Of a DNA stretch of 64,000 nt, positions 50,028 to 58,383 are shown one piece after another. Position 1 is the first letter of the stretch, and each line of letters opens with the position of its first letter. The stretch is taken from assembly GCA_035471925.1 (NCBI GenBank), contig DATIPO010000089.1, positions 1-64,000 on the forward strand, read 5' to 3'. The stretch comes from JANQFM01 sp035471925 (GTDB lineage Bacteria; Acidobacteriota; UBA6911; RPQK01; DATIPO01). Position numbers and translations under genes: made by a program. Below the pieces are notes generated by a model. The model was not told where the DNA came from, ran no database searches, and saw nothing but the letters and a program-made list of their open reading frames with translations.

Positions 50028-51457
50028 AACTGTACCGCCCCATTGGCTAGCTCCAGAAGCGGAGCCGGATAGAGTCCCAGCAAGAGCGTCCCCAAGACCA
50101 GCAATACGATGATGGTCCGCAGAGCGCCGGTCATTTCAACGCTCAGAGGCTGTGAAGAGCCTTGCTGCATAAACATGACGACGATGACCCGCAAGTAGTA
50201 ATACAAGCCCACGGCTGAAGTAATGACCGCGATCACTACCAGCCAATAAAGTCCTTGTTGAACGGCCGCCGAGAAAAGGAAGAACTTACCCATGAATCCC
50301 GCGGTGGCGGGAATCCCCGCCATGGATATCAGGAAAATCGAGAGTGACATTGTGAGGAAGGGGGCCTTGAAGCCGATGCCCTTGAAGTCGTCCAGTTCGA
50401 TGCCGGCTTCTCCCTTGAGGCTGATGATCTGAATGACCACCAGCGCGCCGATGGTCATCAGCGCATAGGCAGACAGGTAGTAGAGGACGCCCTGGGCTCC
50501 CAGTTGATTGTGGGCCGTCACGCCCACCAGGATGTATCCAGCGTGGGCGATGGAAGAATAGGCCAGCAGACGCTTGAGATTGCGCTGGGAGAGAGCCGCT
50601 ACGTTGCCGATGGCCATGGTGAGGACGGCCCCCATCCACAGCGCGTCGGCCCAGAACTCGTTGACTCCCGGCGTGACCTGCTGAACGATGCGCACCAAGG
50701 CGATGAATCCGGCCGCCTTGGAGCCCACTGCCAGGTGGGACGTAACAGGCAGGGGAGCTCCCTGGTAGACATCGGGGGCCCACACGTGGAAGGGAGCCAT
50801 GGCCACTTTGAATCCGAATCCCACCAGCAGCAGACCCACCCCCAGGTAGAGGGTGGCGCCGTAGTCGCCGACAGCGATATAGCTGGCGATCTCGGAATAC
50901 CCGGTGGATCCGGCTTGCCCGTAGAGGAAGGCGATGCCGTAGAGCATGAAGCTGGTGGAAAAAGCGCCCAGGATGAAGTACTTCCAGGCCGCCTCGGCTG
51001 ACTTGACGTCGGCTTTCTGGCGCATTCCGGCCAGGATGTAGGTGGCGATGGAAAGGGTTTCCAGTCCCAGGAAGGTCATGACCAAGTCGGAGCTGGAAGC
51101 CATGAAGCACATGCCCACGGTGGCGAAGAGCAGCAGACTGAAGAATTCGCCCCGCAGGATGTTTTCGCGGCGCAGGTAGGGAATGGCCGATGCGGCAATC
51201 AGTCCGCTGACCGTGAGCAGCAGGATGCGGGCCACGGTCCCGAACTCGTCTTGCACGATCATCCCGTAGAAGGCGGGTGAGGAGGCCGTTCCCACTTGGG
51301 AGGCGGCGGCGACCAGGGCGGCCGCGATGCCCCCGACGGAGACCCAGCCCAGAGTGGCCTGCTGCTCCTTCTTGAGGGAAGGCACCAGCACCATTACCAG
51401 CACGCCGACGAGGCTCAAGATGATTTCCGGCAGAATGGCGGCGTAATTAATATCCAC
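50024..51457 (-). CDS. nuoN: NADH-quinone oxidoreductase subunit N
   Basis: A 477-residue antiporter-like subunit of the membrane arm of complex I, with about 14 transmembrane helices. Proton-path signatures include the Lys/Glu-bearing stretches LVMTFLGLETLSIATYIL, FGFKVAMAPFHVWAPDVYQGAPLPVT and LLAYSSIAHAGYILVG. It overlaps nuoM by 11 bases at its start and greA by 4 at its end, so the block is tightly coupled. Length agrees with the family (about 470-490). Confidence 0.96.
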   Translation of the reverse strand: MDINYAAILPEIILSLVGVLVMVLVPSLKKEQQATLGWVSVGGIAAALVAAASQVGTASSPAFYGMIVQDEFGTVARILLLTVSGLIAASAIPYLRRENILRGEFFSLLLFATVGMCFMASSSDLVMTFLGLETLSIATYILAGMRQKADVKSAEAAWKYFILGAFSTSFMLYGIAFLYGQAGSTGYSEIASYIAVGDYGATLYLGVGLLLVGFGFKVAMAPFHVWAPDVYQGAPLPVTSHLAVGSKAAGFIALVRIVQQVTPGVNEFWADALWMGAVLTMAIGNVAALSQRNLKRLLAYSSIAHAGYILVGVTAHNQLGAQGVLYYLSAYALMTIGALVVIQIISLKGEAGIELDDFKGIGFKAPFLTMSLSIFLISMAGIPATAGFMGKFFLFSAAVQQGLYWLVVIAVITSAVGLYYYLRVIVVMFMQQGSSQPLSVEMTGALRTIIVLLVLGTLLLGLYPAPLLELANGAVQF

Positions 51458-52973
51458 GGTTTTCCACCCGCATCGTTTGATTCTGTACGGTTTCCACCCG
51501 CTCCACGACCTTTTGGATGGAGGCGTCCATCGGCCTCAGGAAGGCGCTTGAGTAGACCCCCATCCACAGGGCCAGGAGCACCAGCGGCAGCAGCAATCCG
51601 ATCTCGCGGGGCGAGAGGTCGGAGAGTGCCGAATTCTCTTGGTTGGTCATCTTGCCCAGGAAGACCCGCTGATACATCCACAGCATGTAGACAGCCGAGA
51701 GGATGACTCCGGTGGTGGCGAAGGCGGCGTAGACCGGGTTAGCCAGGAACGTCCCCTGCAAGGTCAGAAACTCGCCCACGAAGCCGTTGAGGCCGGGCAG
51801 TCCGATGCTGGAAAGGGTGATGACCATGAAGAAGGCGGCGAACACCGGCATCGACTGGGCCAGTCCTCCGAAGTCCTCGATCTGGCGGGTGTGGCGGCGG
51901 TCGTAGATCATGCCCACGAGCAGGAAGAGTCCGCCGGTGGAGATGCCGTGGTTGAGCATCTGCATGGTAGCGCCTTCCACGGCCTCCATGTTGAAGGCGA
52001 AAATGCCCAGCACGATGAGTCCCATGTGGCTGACCGAGGAATAAGCCACCAGTTTCTTGACATCGGGCTGGACCATGGCCACGAGGGCTCCGTAAATGAT
52101 GGCGATGATGGCCAGCCAGGATACGGTGGGCGCTACGTCCACGGCCACTTCGGGAAACATGGGCAGGCAGAAGCGCAGCAATCCATAGGTGCCCATCTTG
52201 AGAAGCACGCCGGCCAGGATGACCGACCCGGCTGTAGGCGCTTCTACGTGTGCGTCGGGCAGCCAGGTGTGGAATGGGAAGAGCGGCACCTTGACGGCGA
52301 AGGCCAGAAAGAAGGCCATGAAGAGCCAGAAAGCCGTGGTCTCATCGAGAAAAACGGCGCCGCTGCTCAGGGCCTGGGTGACTTCCACGATATTAAGGCT
52401 GCCGACCTTGAAGTACAAGGTGATCAGGGCGGCCAGCATCAGCAGGGAGGCAGCGGCGGTGTAGAGGAAAAACTTGACCGCGGCGTAAATGCGCCTTTCT
52501 CCGCCCCAGATTCCGATCAGGAAGTACATGGGAATCAGCATCACTTCCCAGAAGAGGTAGAAGAGCACCAAGTCGAGGGCGATGAAGACGCCCACCATGC
52601 CCACCTGCAGGGCCAGCATGGAGATCAGGTAGCCCTTGAGGTGCTTCTCGACATGCCAACTGCTGAGGATGCAGAGCGGCATGATGAGATTGGTGAGCAG
52701 CACCAAAAAGAGGCTGATGCCGTCGATGCCCACGGCGTAGTGGGCCTGGAAGTCTCCCAGGGCGAACCAAGGGGCTTCGCTGGTGAACTGCATGGCATGG
52801 GAGGAGGCGTCGAAACCCGTCCACAGCAGGATCGAGACCAGGAAGGCCAGCGTCGTGGAGGCCAGGGCCGTCAGTCGCAGCATGCCTTTGGAACCCGAGG
52901 GCAGGATGGCCAGGGCCAGGGCTCCCACGGCGGGCAGCAAGAGGACGACGGTAAGTATCATGCTTTCAGGCAT
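51447..52973 (-). CDS. nuoM: NADH-quinone oxidoreductase subunit M
   Basis: A 508-residue antiporter-like subunit of complex I. Family marks: FYLFWEVMLIPMYFLIGIWGG (key Glu of helix 5), FAVKVPLFPFHTWLPDAHVEAPTAGSVILA in parts, and KKLVAYSSVSHMGLIVLG. It translocates a proton together with NuoL and NuoN. It starts four bases after the nuoL stop and its end overlaps nuoN. Confidence 0.97.
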   Translation of the reverse strand: MPESMILTVVLLLPAVGALALAILPSGSKGMLRLTALASTTLAFLVSILLWTGFDASSHAMQFTSEAPWFALGDFQAHYAVGIDGISLFLVLLTNLIMPLCILSSWHVEKHLKGYLISMLALQVGMVGVFIALDLVLFYLFWEVMLIPMYFLIGIWGGERRIYAAVKFFLYTAAASLLMLAALITLYFKVGSLNIVEVTQALSSGAVFLDETTAFWLFMAFFLAFAVKVPLFPFHTWLPDAHVEAPTAGSVILAGVLLKMGTYGLLRFCLPMFPEVAVDVAPTVSWLAIIAIIYGALVAMVQPDVKKLVAYSSVSHMGLIVLGIFAFNMEAVEGATMQMLNHGISTGGLFLLVGMIYDRRHTRQIEDFGGLAQSMPVFAAFFMVITLSSIGLPGLNGFVGEFLTLQGTFLANPVYAAFATTGVILSAVYMLWMYQRVFLGKMTNQENSALSDLSPREIGLLLPLVLLALWMGVYSSAFLRPMDASIQKVVERVETVQNQTMRVENRGY

Positions 52974-52977
52974 AGCG

Positions 52978-54978
52978 TCACGAGGTGAAGTAGAAAACGA
53001 ATATCAGCACCGTCCCGAAGACCACCCAGGCGGCGTAGCTGCGCACATAGCCGGTTTGCAGGCGGCGCGCCATCTGGCTGCCGATCTGGGCCAGGGCGGC
53101 CACGCCGTTGACCAGTCCGTCGATGACGGAGGCGTCCATCAGGCGCCACAGGATGTTGCGGGAAATCCACTGAATGGGGTAGACGAAAAGGGTGTCGTAG
53201 AGTTCGTCCACCAGGAACTTGTTGCGCATCAATTGGTAGGCCCCGGCAAAGCGCCGCGATACCCGGCCGGGCAGGTCGGGGTCTTTGGCGTAGCCCCAGT
53301 AGGCCACCAGGAATCCGACTAATCCCAGAGCCACCGCCAGTCCCGCCATCGTCAGTTCCAGGGCCGTATGGTCGTGGTGCTCCTGAGTGGCGGCGTGGGC
53401 CACGTAGCGGTACTCGAAAGAGGGCTCCAGAAAATGATGAAGCTGGTTGGTGTCGGAAAGCCAGGGCGGGAGTCCGACCCAGCCGCCAATCACTGCCAGG
53501 ACGGCCAGAAGCACCAGGGGCAGCAGCACGATCCAGCCCGGTTCCTTGGGCTTGTGTTGGACGGCCTGGGCGTCGTGCCCATGATCGTCGCCATGATTGC
53601 CCTGGCCGTGGTCATCGTGGTGCTCGCCCATCTCAATGCGCTCCTCGCCGTGGAAGCAGAGGAACATGAGGCGGAACATGTAAAACGACGTGAGCCCGGC
53701 CACCAGCGCTCCCACGGCGTAGAAGGCAGGTCCGCCCAGCGGGCTGGAATAAGCCTCCCAGAGGATCTCGTCCTTGGAGAAGAATCCCGAAAGGAAGGGG
53801 AATCCGGCGATGGCCAGGGTGGCGATGCCCATGGTGCCCCAAGTCCAGGGCAGGTACTTGCGCAGGCCTCCCATCTTGAAGAGGTCCTGCTGATGATGCA
53901 TGGCCAGGATCACGCTTCCCGAGCCCAGAAAGAGCAGGGCCTTGAAGAAGGCGTGGGTCATGAGGTGGAAGATCCCGGCGCTGTAGGCACCGACGCCGCA
54001 GGCCAGAAACATGTATCCGAGCTGGCTGACGGTGGAATAGGCCAGGACCTTCTTGATGTCGCGTTGGGCCACGGCGATCAGAGCCGACAGCAGCGCCGTG
54101 GCCAGGGCCACGACGGCGACGATCAGCAGCGTGTCGGGTGCGCGGCTGTACAGGGCCGAGGAGCGGGCGATCATGTAAACGCCTGCCGTGACCATGGTGG
54201 CGGCGTGGATCAGAGCGCTGACCGGAGTGGGGCCGGCCATGGCGTCCGGCAGCCACACGAAAAGGGGAATCTGGGCGCTCTTGCCGGTGGCGCCGATAAA
54301 GAAAAGCAGCGTAATAACCGAAAGGATGCCGAATCCGCTCTCCGGCTCGATGGCCGAGACGTTCTCAAAAACGTCCAGATAGGCGATGCTTCCGAACTCG
54401 CTGAAGAGGAGGAACATGCCCAGCAGGAAGGCGAAGTCGCCGATGCGGTTGACGATGAAGGCCCTCTTGGCGGCGTCCCCCGCGAAGCGTTCCTTGAAGT
54501 AGTAGCCGATGAGCAGAAAGGAGCACAGGCCCACGCCCTCCCATCCCACGAACATGAGCAGGTAGTTGTCGGCCAGCACCAGCACGCTCATCATGAAGAT
54601 GAACAGGTTGAGATAGGAGAAGTATCGGTAGTAGCCGTCCTCGCCCTGCATGTAGCCCATCGAGTAGAGGTGGATGAGGAACCCGACTCCCGTCACCACC
54701 AGGATCATCACGGCCGACAGCGGATCGAAGAGGAAGGCGGCCTGGGAGGCGAAATCGCCGGCCTGAATCCAGGTGAAGAGCTCCACGCTGTGGACCCGTT
54801 CTTGGTGGGGCAGTCCCAGCAGTTCGAAGAAGCTGAGGACGGCCACAGCGAAGGACAGAAAGACCGAGGAACAGGCGATGATTCCCGCCGCCCGCTCGGG
54901 AAGGCGCTTGCCCACCAGCCCGTTGATGGCGGCTCCCAGCAGGGGAAAAAGCAGCAGAATGGGAAAGCTATCCAGCAT
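52978..54978 (-). CDS. nuoL: NADH-quinone oxidoreductase subunit L
   Basis: A 666-residue distal subunit of the complex I membrane arm, with about 16 helices including the long lateral helix at the C-terminus. Visible motifs are FVGWEGVGLCSFLLIGYYF, GKSAQIPLFVWLPDAMAGPTPVSALIHAATMVTAG in parts and KVLAYSTVSQLGYMF. A His/Asp/Gly-rich loop (HHDDHGQGNHGDDHGHD, about 455-471) between helices is unusual and could bind metal; this loop is variable in the family. It begins three bases after nuoK. Confidence 0.97.
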   Translation of the reverse strand: MLDSFPILLLFPLLGAAINGLVGKRLPERAAGIIACSSVFLSFAVAVLSFFELLGLPHQERVHSVELFTWIQAGDFASQAAFLFDPLSAVMILVVTGVGFLIHLYSMGYMQGEDGYYRYFSYLNLFIFMMSVLVLADNYLLMFVGWEGVGLCSFLLIGYYFKERFAGDAAKRAFIVNRIGDFAFLLGMFLLFSEFGSIAYLDVFENVSAIEPESGFGILSVITLLFFIGATGKSAQIPLFVWLPDAMAGPTPVSALIHAATMVTAGVYMIARSSALYSRAPDTLLIVAVVALATALLSALIAVAQRDIKKVLAYSTVSQLGYMFLACGVGAYSAGIFHLMTHAFFKALLFLGSGSVILAMHHQQDLFKMGGLRKYLPWTWGTMGIATLAIAGFPFLSGFFSKDEILWEAYSSPLGGPAFYAVGALVAGLTSFYMFRLMFLCFHGEERIEMGEHHDDHGQGNHGDDHGHDAQAVQHKPKEPGWIVLLPLVLLAVLAVIGGWVGLPPWLSDTNQLHHFLEPSFEYRYVAHAATQEHHDHTALELTMAGLAVALGLVGFLVAYWGYAKDPDLPGRVSRRFAGAYQLMRNKFLVDELYDTLFVYPIQWISRNILWRLMDASVIDGLVNGVAALAQIGSQMARRLQTGYVRSYAAWVVFGTVLIFVFYFTS

Positions 54979-54981
54979 GGA

Positions 54982-55284
54982 TCACCACTTCATGTTGTCG
55001 ACGGCGTCGACGTCCAGAGTGCCCTGTCGTTTGCGCAGCACTACGATGATGGCCAGTCCCACGGCGGCTTCGGCGGCGGCCACAACCATGACGAAGACCA
55101 CGAAGATCTGCCCGTCCACCTGCTGCAGGCTGCGGGAGTAAGCGATCAACGTCAGGTTCACGGCGTTGAGCATGATCTCCACGCACATGAACATGGTGAT
55201 GGCATTGCGCTTGAAGAGAACGCCGAAGGAGCCGATGGAAAAGAGGATTGCTCCCAGGATCAGATAATGTGCGGTCGGGACCAT
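54982..55284 (-). CDS. nuoK: NADH-quinone oxidoreductase subunit K
   Basis: A 100-residue, three-helix subunit. HYLILGAILFSIGSFGVLFKRNAITMFMCVEIMLNAVNL carries the two conserved glutamate-bearing helices (Glu in CVEIMLNAVN and in AAAEAAVGLAI). Seven bases separate it from nuoJ and three from nuoL. The size is exactly the usual 100. Confidence 0.97.
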   Translation of the reverse strand: MVPTAHYLILGAILFSIGSFGVLFKRNAITMFMCVEIMLNAVNLTLIAYSRSLQQVDGQIFVVFVMVVAAAEAAVGLAIIVVLRKRQGTLDVDAVDNMKW

Positions 55285-55291
55285 AGCGATT

Positions 55292-55780
55292 TCAGTCTCT
55301 TTGCCGTTTGGCCAGCACGATGGCGCCGATGACGGCTACCAGAATGAGGATCGACGTCAGTTCAAAGGGAAGCAGGTAGTCACGGAACATTCCACGTGCC
55401 ACTTCGGGAAGGGCGCCCTTCTCCGACAAGCTGCCGGAAGGGATTCCCGTCCGCAGCGTGCGGATGAGGCTGTAGGCGATGAAAATCACCATGGGACTGA
55501 TGGCGATCAGGATGGCGCCCTGGCGTTTGGCGCGGAAGATTTCGGTCTTGGGGTCCAGCAGCATGATCACGAACAGGAAAAGCACCATGATGGCGCCCGC
55601 GTAGACGATCACCTGAATCGCACCGATGAAGTAAGCCCCCAGTTGGATGAAGAGCGCAGCCATGGATCCGAAGCAGACGATCAGAGCCAATGCGCTGTAG
55701 ACGGCGCGGCGTTGAAAAACCACCGCCAGAGCCGAAACAACGGCCACAGCCGCCAATATATAAAAAACGATCAATTCCAC
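55292..55780 (-). CDS. nuoJ: NADH-quinone oxidoreductase subunit J
   Basis: A 162-residue, five-helix subunit near the quinone channel. The family pattern AYFIGAIQVIVYAGAIMVLFLFVIMLLD is present. The GTG at 55780 is chosen over a TTG at 55786 because AAGGG (55793-55789, minus strand) stands eight bases from it. It is the first gene of the unit here: nuoA to nuoI do not precede it, and a strong promoter lies 54 bases upstream. Confidence 0.95.
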   Translation of the reverse strand: MELIVFYILAAVAVVSALAVVFQRRAVYSALALIVCFGSMAALFIQLGAYFIGAIQVIVYAGAIMVLFLFVIMLLDPKTEIFRAKRQGAILIAISPMVIFIAYSLIRTLRTGIPSGSLSEKGALPEVARGMFRDYLLPFELTSILILVAVIGAIVLAKRQRD

Positions 55781-56179
55781 GAGCAAAACCCTTGTATTCA
55801 GCGGCTTTCAGCCACCCCCTCCAAGACGCTCGAATCTTAGTGGATGCCTGGGTCCGTGTCAAGCACGCCCGGCCTCTCAATGAGCTGCCGCAACCCTCTC
55901 TTGCAGGCTGCGTGGCGAGCCTGCTCCCGGCTGGGCCTGTCATGCCCTGAAAGCCTCCCCCAGCCCGCACATCTCGATAGGAAAAGGGGAGCCTGCGCGA
56001 GGGCCGCCAAAACGCCGGAATCGACCCCTCCGGGGTGGGCTGGCCGGCGGTCCCGACAAGCGTCTCGTGGGCGGGATTCAACTTGGAGTCGGCTAGCGGA
56101 GCATCAACGATGGCGGCTGAAATGGATGACGATCTTGCGGCCGGCTGAGGTTCCCGAAACCCGGTCGAGACCGCAGAGT
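55781..56179. other. 399-base gap upstream of nuoJ
   Basis: No gene is supported. The left end carries the nuoJ promoter at 55834-55862. The remaining 300 bases up to the NHL gene stop show no recognisable signal; GC content is like the coding parts, so it could include a decayed gene. Confidence 0.6.
55834..55862 (-). promoter_or_regulatory. promoter of nuoJKLMN-greA
   Basis: On the minus strand a perfect TTGACA (55862-55857), 17 bases, and TAAGAT (55839-55834, 4 of 6). Transcription would start near 55827, giving a leader of about 47 bases with a normal ribosome site. Confidence 0.7.
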
Positions 56180-57676
56180 CTATGGCCACTTGAGTTCGAG
56201 AGTCGAGACACGCCGTCCGCGGGCCGTGCGGACGGCGTGGTTGTTGCTGTCGGCGATGTAGAGAGTCTCGCCGGCAAAGCTCAGTCCCGAGGGCTCATAA
56301 AAGGACGCCCGGCGGCCCCAGCCGTCGCGCAGGCCAGCTTGGCCGCTGCCCCAACGGCGCCTGCAGCGGCGTGAGGCCGGGTCGAGGGTCTTGATCTTGT
56401 GGTTGTAGGTGTCGGCAATGTAAAGGAGTCCGTCGCGACAGGCCAGCCCCAGGGGATGTTGCAGGCGGACCTTCTGGCCCTTGCCGTCGGCATCGCCGTA
56501 CTGGAAGAGGTCGAGTCCCACCAAAGTCCGCACTGGCTGCGAGGGGTCCAGCGGAACCGCCCGGATGGCACTGGCTTCGCTGTCGGCGACGTAGAGAAAG
56601 CGTCCGTCGCTGGCCAGTCCGCTGGGCTGGGCCAAGGCGCAATCGGGCAGCGGACCGTCCAGGCAGGCTTCCTGGGCGCTGCCGGCGTAGGGTCCGATCT
56701 GGCCGCTCTCAAGGTCGAGGAACCAGATTTGGTGTGGGCCGGCCATGGCGATGTAGAGTTCCTGGCCGGCCAACAGCACGTCCCAGGGCGAGTTGAGGGC
56801 CGTCTCCAGGGCCGGTCCGCCGCCGAAGTAGCCGGGCTTGCGGTTCTGCTGTCCCGTCCCGGCCAGCCGCTTCACGGTCTGCTTCTTTAAGTCGCAGATA
56901 CGCAGCAGGTGGTTTTCGGTGTCGGCGATATAGAGCCGTCCGCCGCGCAGCGCCATCCCCTGGGGACACCGGAAGCTGGCCTGGGCGAAGCTTCCGTCGT
57001 GAGCGCCGGGCTGACCGCTCCCGATGACCGTCTCGACCTGTCCTTGCAGGTCGCTGACCACGATGCGGTGGTGGCCGCTGTCAGCGATAAAGAGGCGTCC
57101 GCCCGCCTCGTCAGCCAGCACCTTGCCGGGATAGCGGAGCCTTGTGGCTTGGCCGGCCGCCTCGGACCGCGAAACGGCTTGCTTGGCATCCGGCGCTTTC
57201 GGCGCCTCGTCCAAGGTCCCCTTTTCGCGGTGCATCTCAATCAGGCGGGCGATGGTTTTGTCGAGCAGTTCCAGGTTGCCCTCGCCCGAGGCGTATCCCA
57301 CGATGTAGCCTTCGGGGTCGATCAGCACCAGGGTGGGCCAAGCCTTGACGGCGTAGGCGCTCCAGGTGGAAAAGTCGTAGTCGTTGACCACAGCATGCCG
57401 CACCTCGTGCCGCTGGACGGCTTCGCCGATGTTGCGCGAATCGCGTTCGTTGGGAAATTTGGCCGAATGCACCCCGATGACCACCAACTCGTCGGGAAAT
57501 CTTTCTTCCAGCGCCTTCAGATCGGGGAGGACGTGCATGCAGTTGATGCAGCAGTAGGTCCAAAAATCGAGCAAAACGACCTTGCCCCGCAGCTCTGAAA
57601 GCTGCAAGGGCCGAGGCGTGTTGAACCAGTCTTTGGAGGCGTCCAGCTCCGGCGCCCGGACTCGCGGCTGCGGCAT
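56180..57676 (-). CDS. thioredoxin-like plus NHL-repeat protein
   Basis: A 498-residue protein with two modules. Residues about 1-150 are a TlpA/AhpC-type thioredoxin fold with an active-site pair in WTYCCINCMHVLPDL (CINC). Residues about 175-495 form an NHL beta-propeller, with units such as GGRLFIADSGHHRIVVSDLQG, GGRLYIADTENHLLRICDL, GRFLYVADSEASAIRAV and GLLYIADTYNHKIKTLD. The layout equals the NHLRC2 family, conserved from bacteria to man with unsettled function. No signal peptide is seen, so cytosolic. An extended -10 box lies eight bases before the ATG. Confidence 0.92.
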   Translation of the reverse strand: MPQPRVRAPELDASKDWFNTPRPLQLSELRGKVVLLDFWTYCCINCMHVLPDLKALEERFPDELVVIGVHSAKFPNERDSRNIGEAVQRHEVRHAVVNDYDFSTWSAYAVKAWPTLVLIDPEGYIVGYASGEGNLELLDKTIARLIEMHREKGTLDEAPKAPDAKQAVSRSEAAGQATRLRYPGKVLADEAGGRLFIADSGHHRIVVSDLQGQVETVIGSGQPGAHDGSFAQASFRCPQGMALRGGRLYIADTENHLLRICDLKKQTVKRLAGTGQQNRKPGYFGGGPALETALNSPWDVLLAGQELYIAMAGPHQIWFLDLESGQIGPYAGSAQEACLDGPLPDCALAQPSGLASDGRFLYVADSEASAIRAVPLDPSQPVRTLVGLDLFQYGDADGKGQKVRLQHPLGLACRDGLLYIADTYNHKIKTLDPASRRCRRRWGSGQAGLRDGWGRRASFYEPSGLSFAGETLYIADSNNHAVRTARGRRVSTLELKWP

Positions 57677-57684
57677 AGCCGCCC

Positions 57685-57693
57685 ACTATACCA
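57685..57693 (-). promoter_or_regulatory. extended -10 box of the NHL-repeat gene
   Basis: TGG-TATAGT on the minus strand (57693-57685) ends eight bases before the ATG at 57676, predicting a leader of two or three bases. No -35 match is seen at the right spacing, as is usual for extended -10 promoters. Confidence 0.45.
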
Positions 57694-57725
57694 GCGTCGG
57701 TCGAGTCGGCTGCCCGGCAAGGAGA

Positions 57726-58118
57726 CTAGAACATCTCGATTCTCACCCGGATGCCGGGTGCGTTAGCCAGCCTAATATCGCCGGTCAGCAAAGTGGCACC
57801 CAGGATCTCCGCCAAGCTGACGTAGGCAGCATCATAGGCAGTGAGGTTGTGGCGCAACTCCCAGATGCGAGGCAGGTACAGCTCATGAGAATGTCGCTCT
57901 AAATCGAGTTCGCGCAGGCTCTCCAGTGCTTGCCGTCCGCGTTCGGTAGTGATCGTGTCGTCGAAAACGCAGCGCCTAACTGTCTGCGCCACTTCAAGGT
58001 CAACAAGGTGGGGAGCATGGAGCGAAATATCGCCGGGGGCGATGCGATCAGCTATTTGACGGCCCCTCCGGGTCGCTAGTAGAAGTTCGATCAAGACCGA
58101 AGCATCCAGTACGATCAC
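57726..58118 (-). CDS. vapC: PIN-domain toxin, VapC/FitB type
   Basis: A 130-residue PIN-domain ribonuclease. The four acidic residues of the Mg site can be placed: Asp5 (IVLDASVLIE), Glu42 (DLEVAQ), Asp96 (TAYDAAYVSLAE) and Asp114 (TGDIRLA). VapC toxins cut tRNA or rRNA to stop growth. The start overlaps the antitoxin stop (ATGA), the usual coupling of antitoxin before toxin. All catalytic residues are present, so it should be active. Confidence 0.9.
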   Translation of the reverse strand: MIVLDASVLIELLLATRRGRQIADRIAPGDISLHAPHLVDLEVAQTVRRCVFDDTITTERGRQALESLRELDLERHSHELYLPRIWELRHNLTAYDAAYVSLAEILGATLLTGDIRLANAPGIRVRIEMF

Positions 58119-58345
58119 CTGCGATCCCGCTCCTCCCGGACCATCTCGGCGGCTGAAGGAGACAACTCAATCTCAGGCAAATTGCGCAAACGCTCCAGGA
58201 TTTCGGCTCGGGTAGGCCGCTCCAGCGACTTGCGCAACTCCCGCATGATGAACTCGGACATAGACATGCCCGCTAGAGCCGCCCTGGATTTGACCTGACG
58301 GTGCAACTCATCGGGCACGTTGCGGATCTGTATCATGCTGCTCAT
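58115..58345 (-). CDS. vapB: antitoxin, ribbon-helix-helix (FitA/VapB type)
   Basis: A 76-residue antitoxin. The N-terminal IQIRNVPDELHRQVKSRAALAGMSMSEFIMREL is a FitA-like ribbon-helix-helix DNA-binding unit; the C-terminal tail (EILERLRNLPEIELSPSAAEMVREE) should wrap the toxin. Its gene starts six bases after a -10 box embedded in an inverted repeat, consistent with autorepression by the toxin-antitoxin complex. Confidence 0.88.
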   Translation of the reverse strand: MSSMIQIRNVPDELHRQVKSRAALAGMSMSEFIMRELRKSLERPTRAEILERLRNLPEIELSPSAAEMVREERDRR

Positions 58346-58348
58346 GCA

Positions 58349-58380
58349 GAAAGCATACTTTCATCACATTTTCATGTCAA
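58349..58380 (-). promoter_or_regulatory. promoter and likely operator of the toxin-antitoxin pair
   Basis: On the minus strand a perfect TTGACA (58380-58375), 17 bases and TATGCT (58357-58352), with the ATG six bases on. GAAAG-CATA-CTTTC (58349-58362) is a perfect inverted repeat over the -10 box, and ACAT-TTTC-ATGT-type symmetry lies in the spacer. Confidence 0.65.
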
Positions 58381-58383
58381 CCT

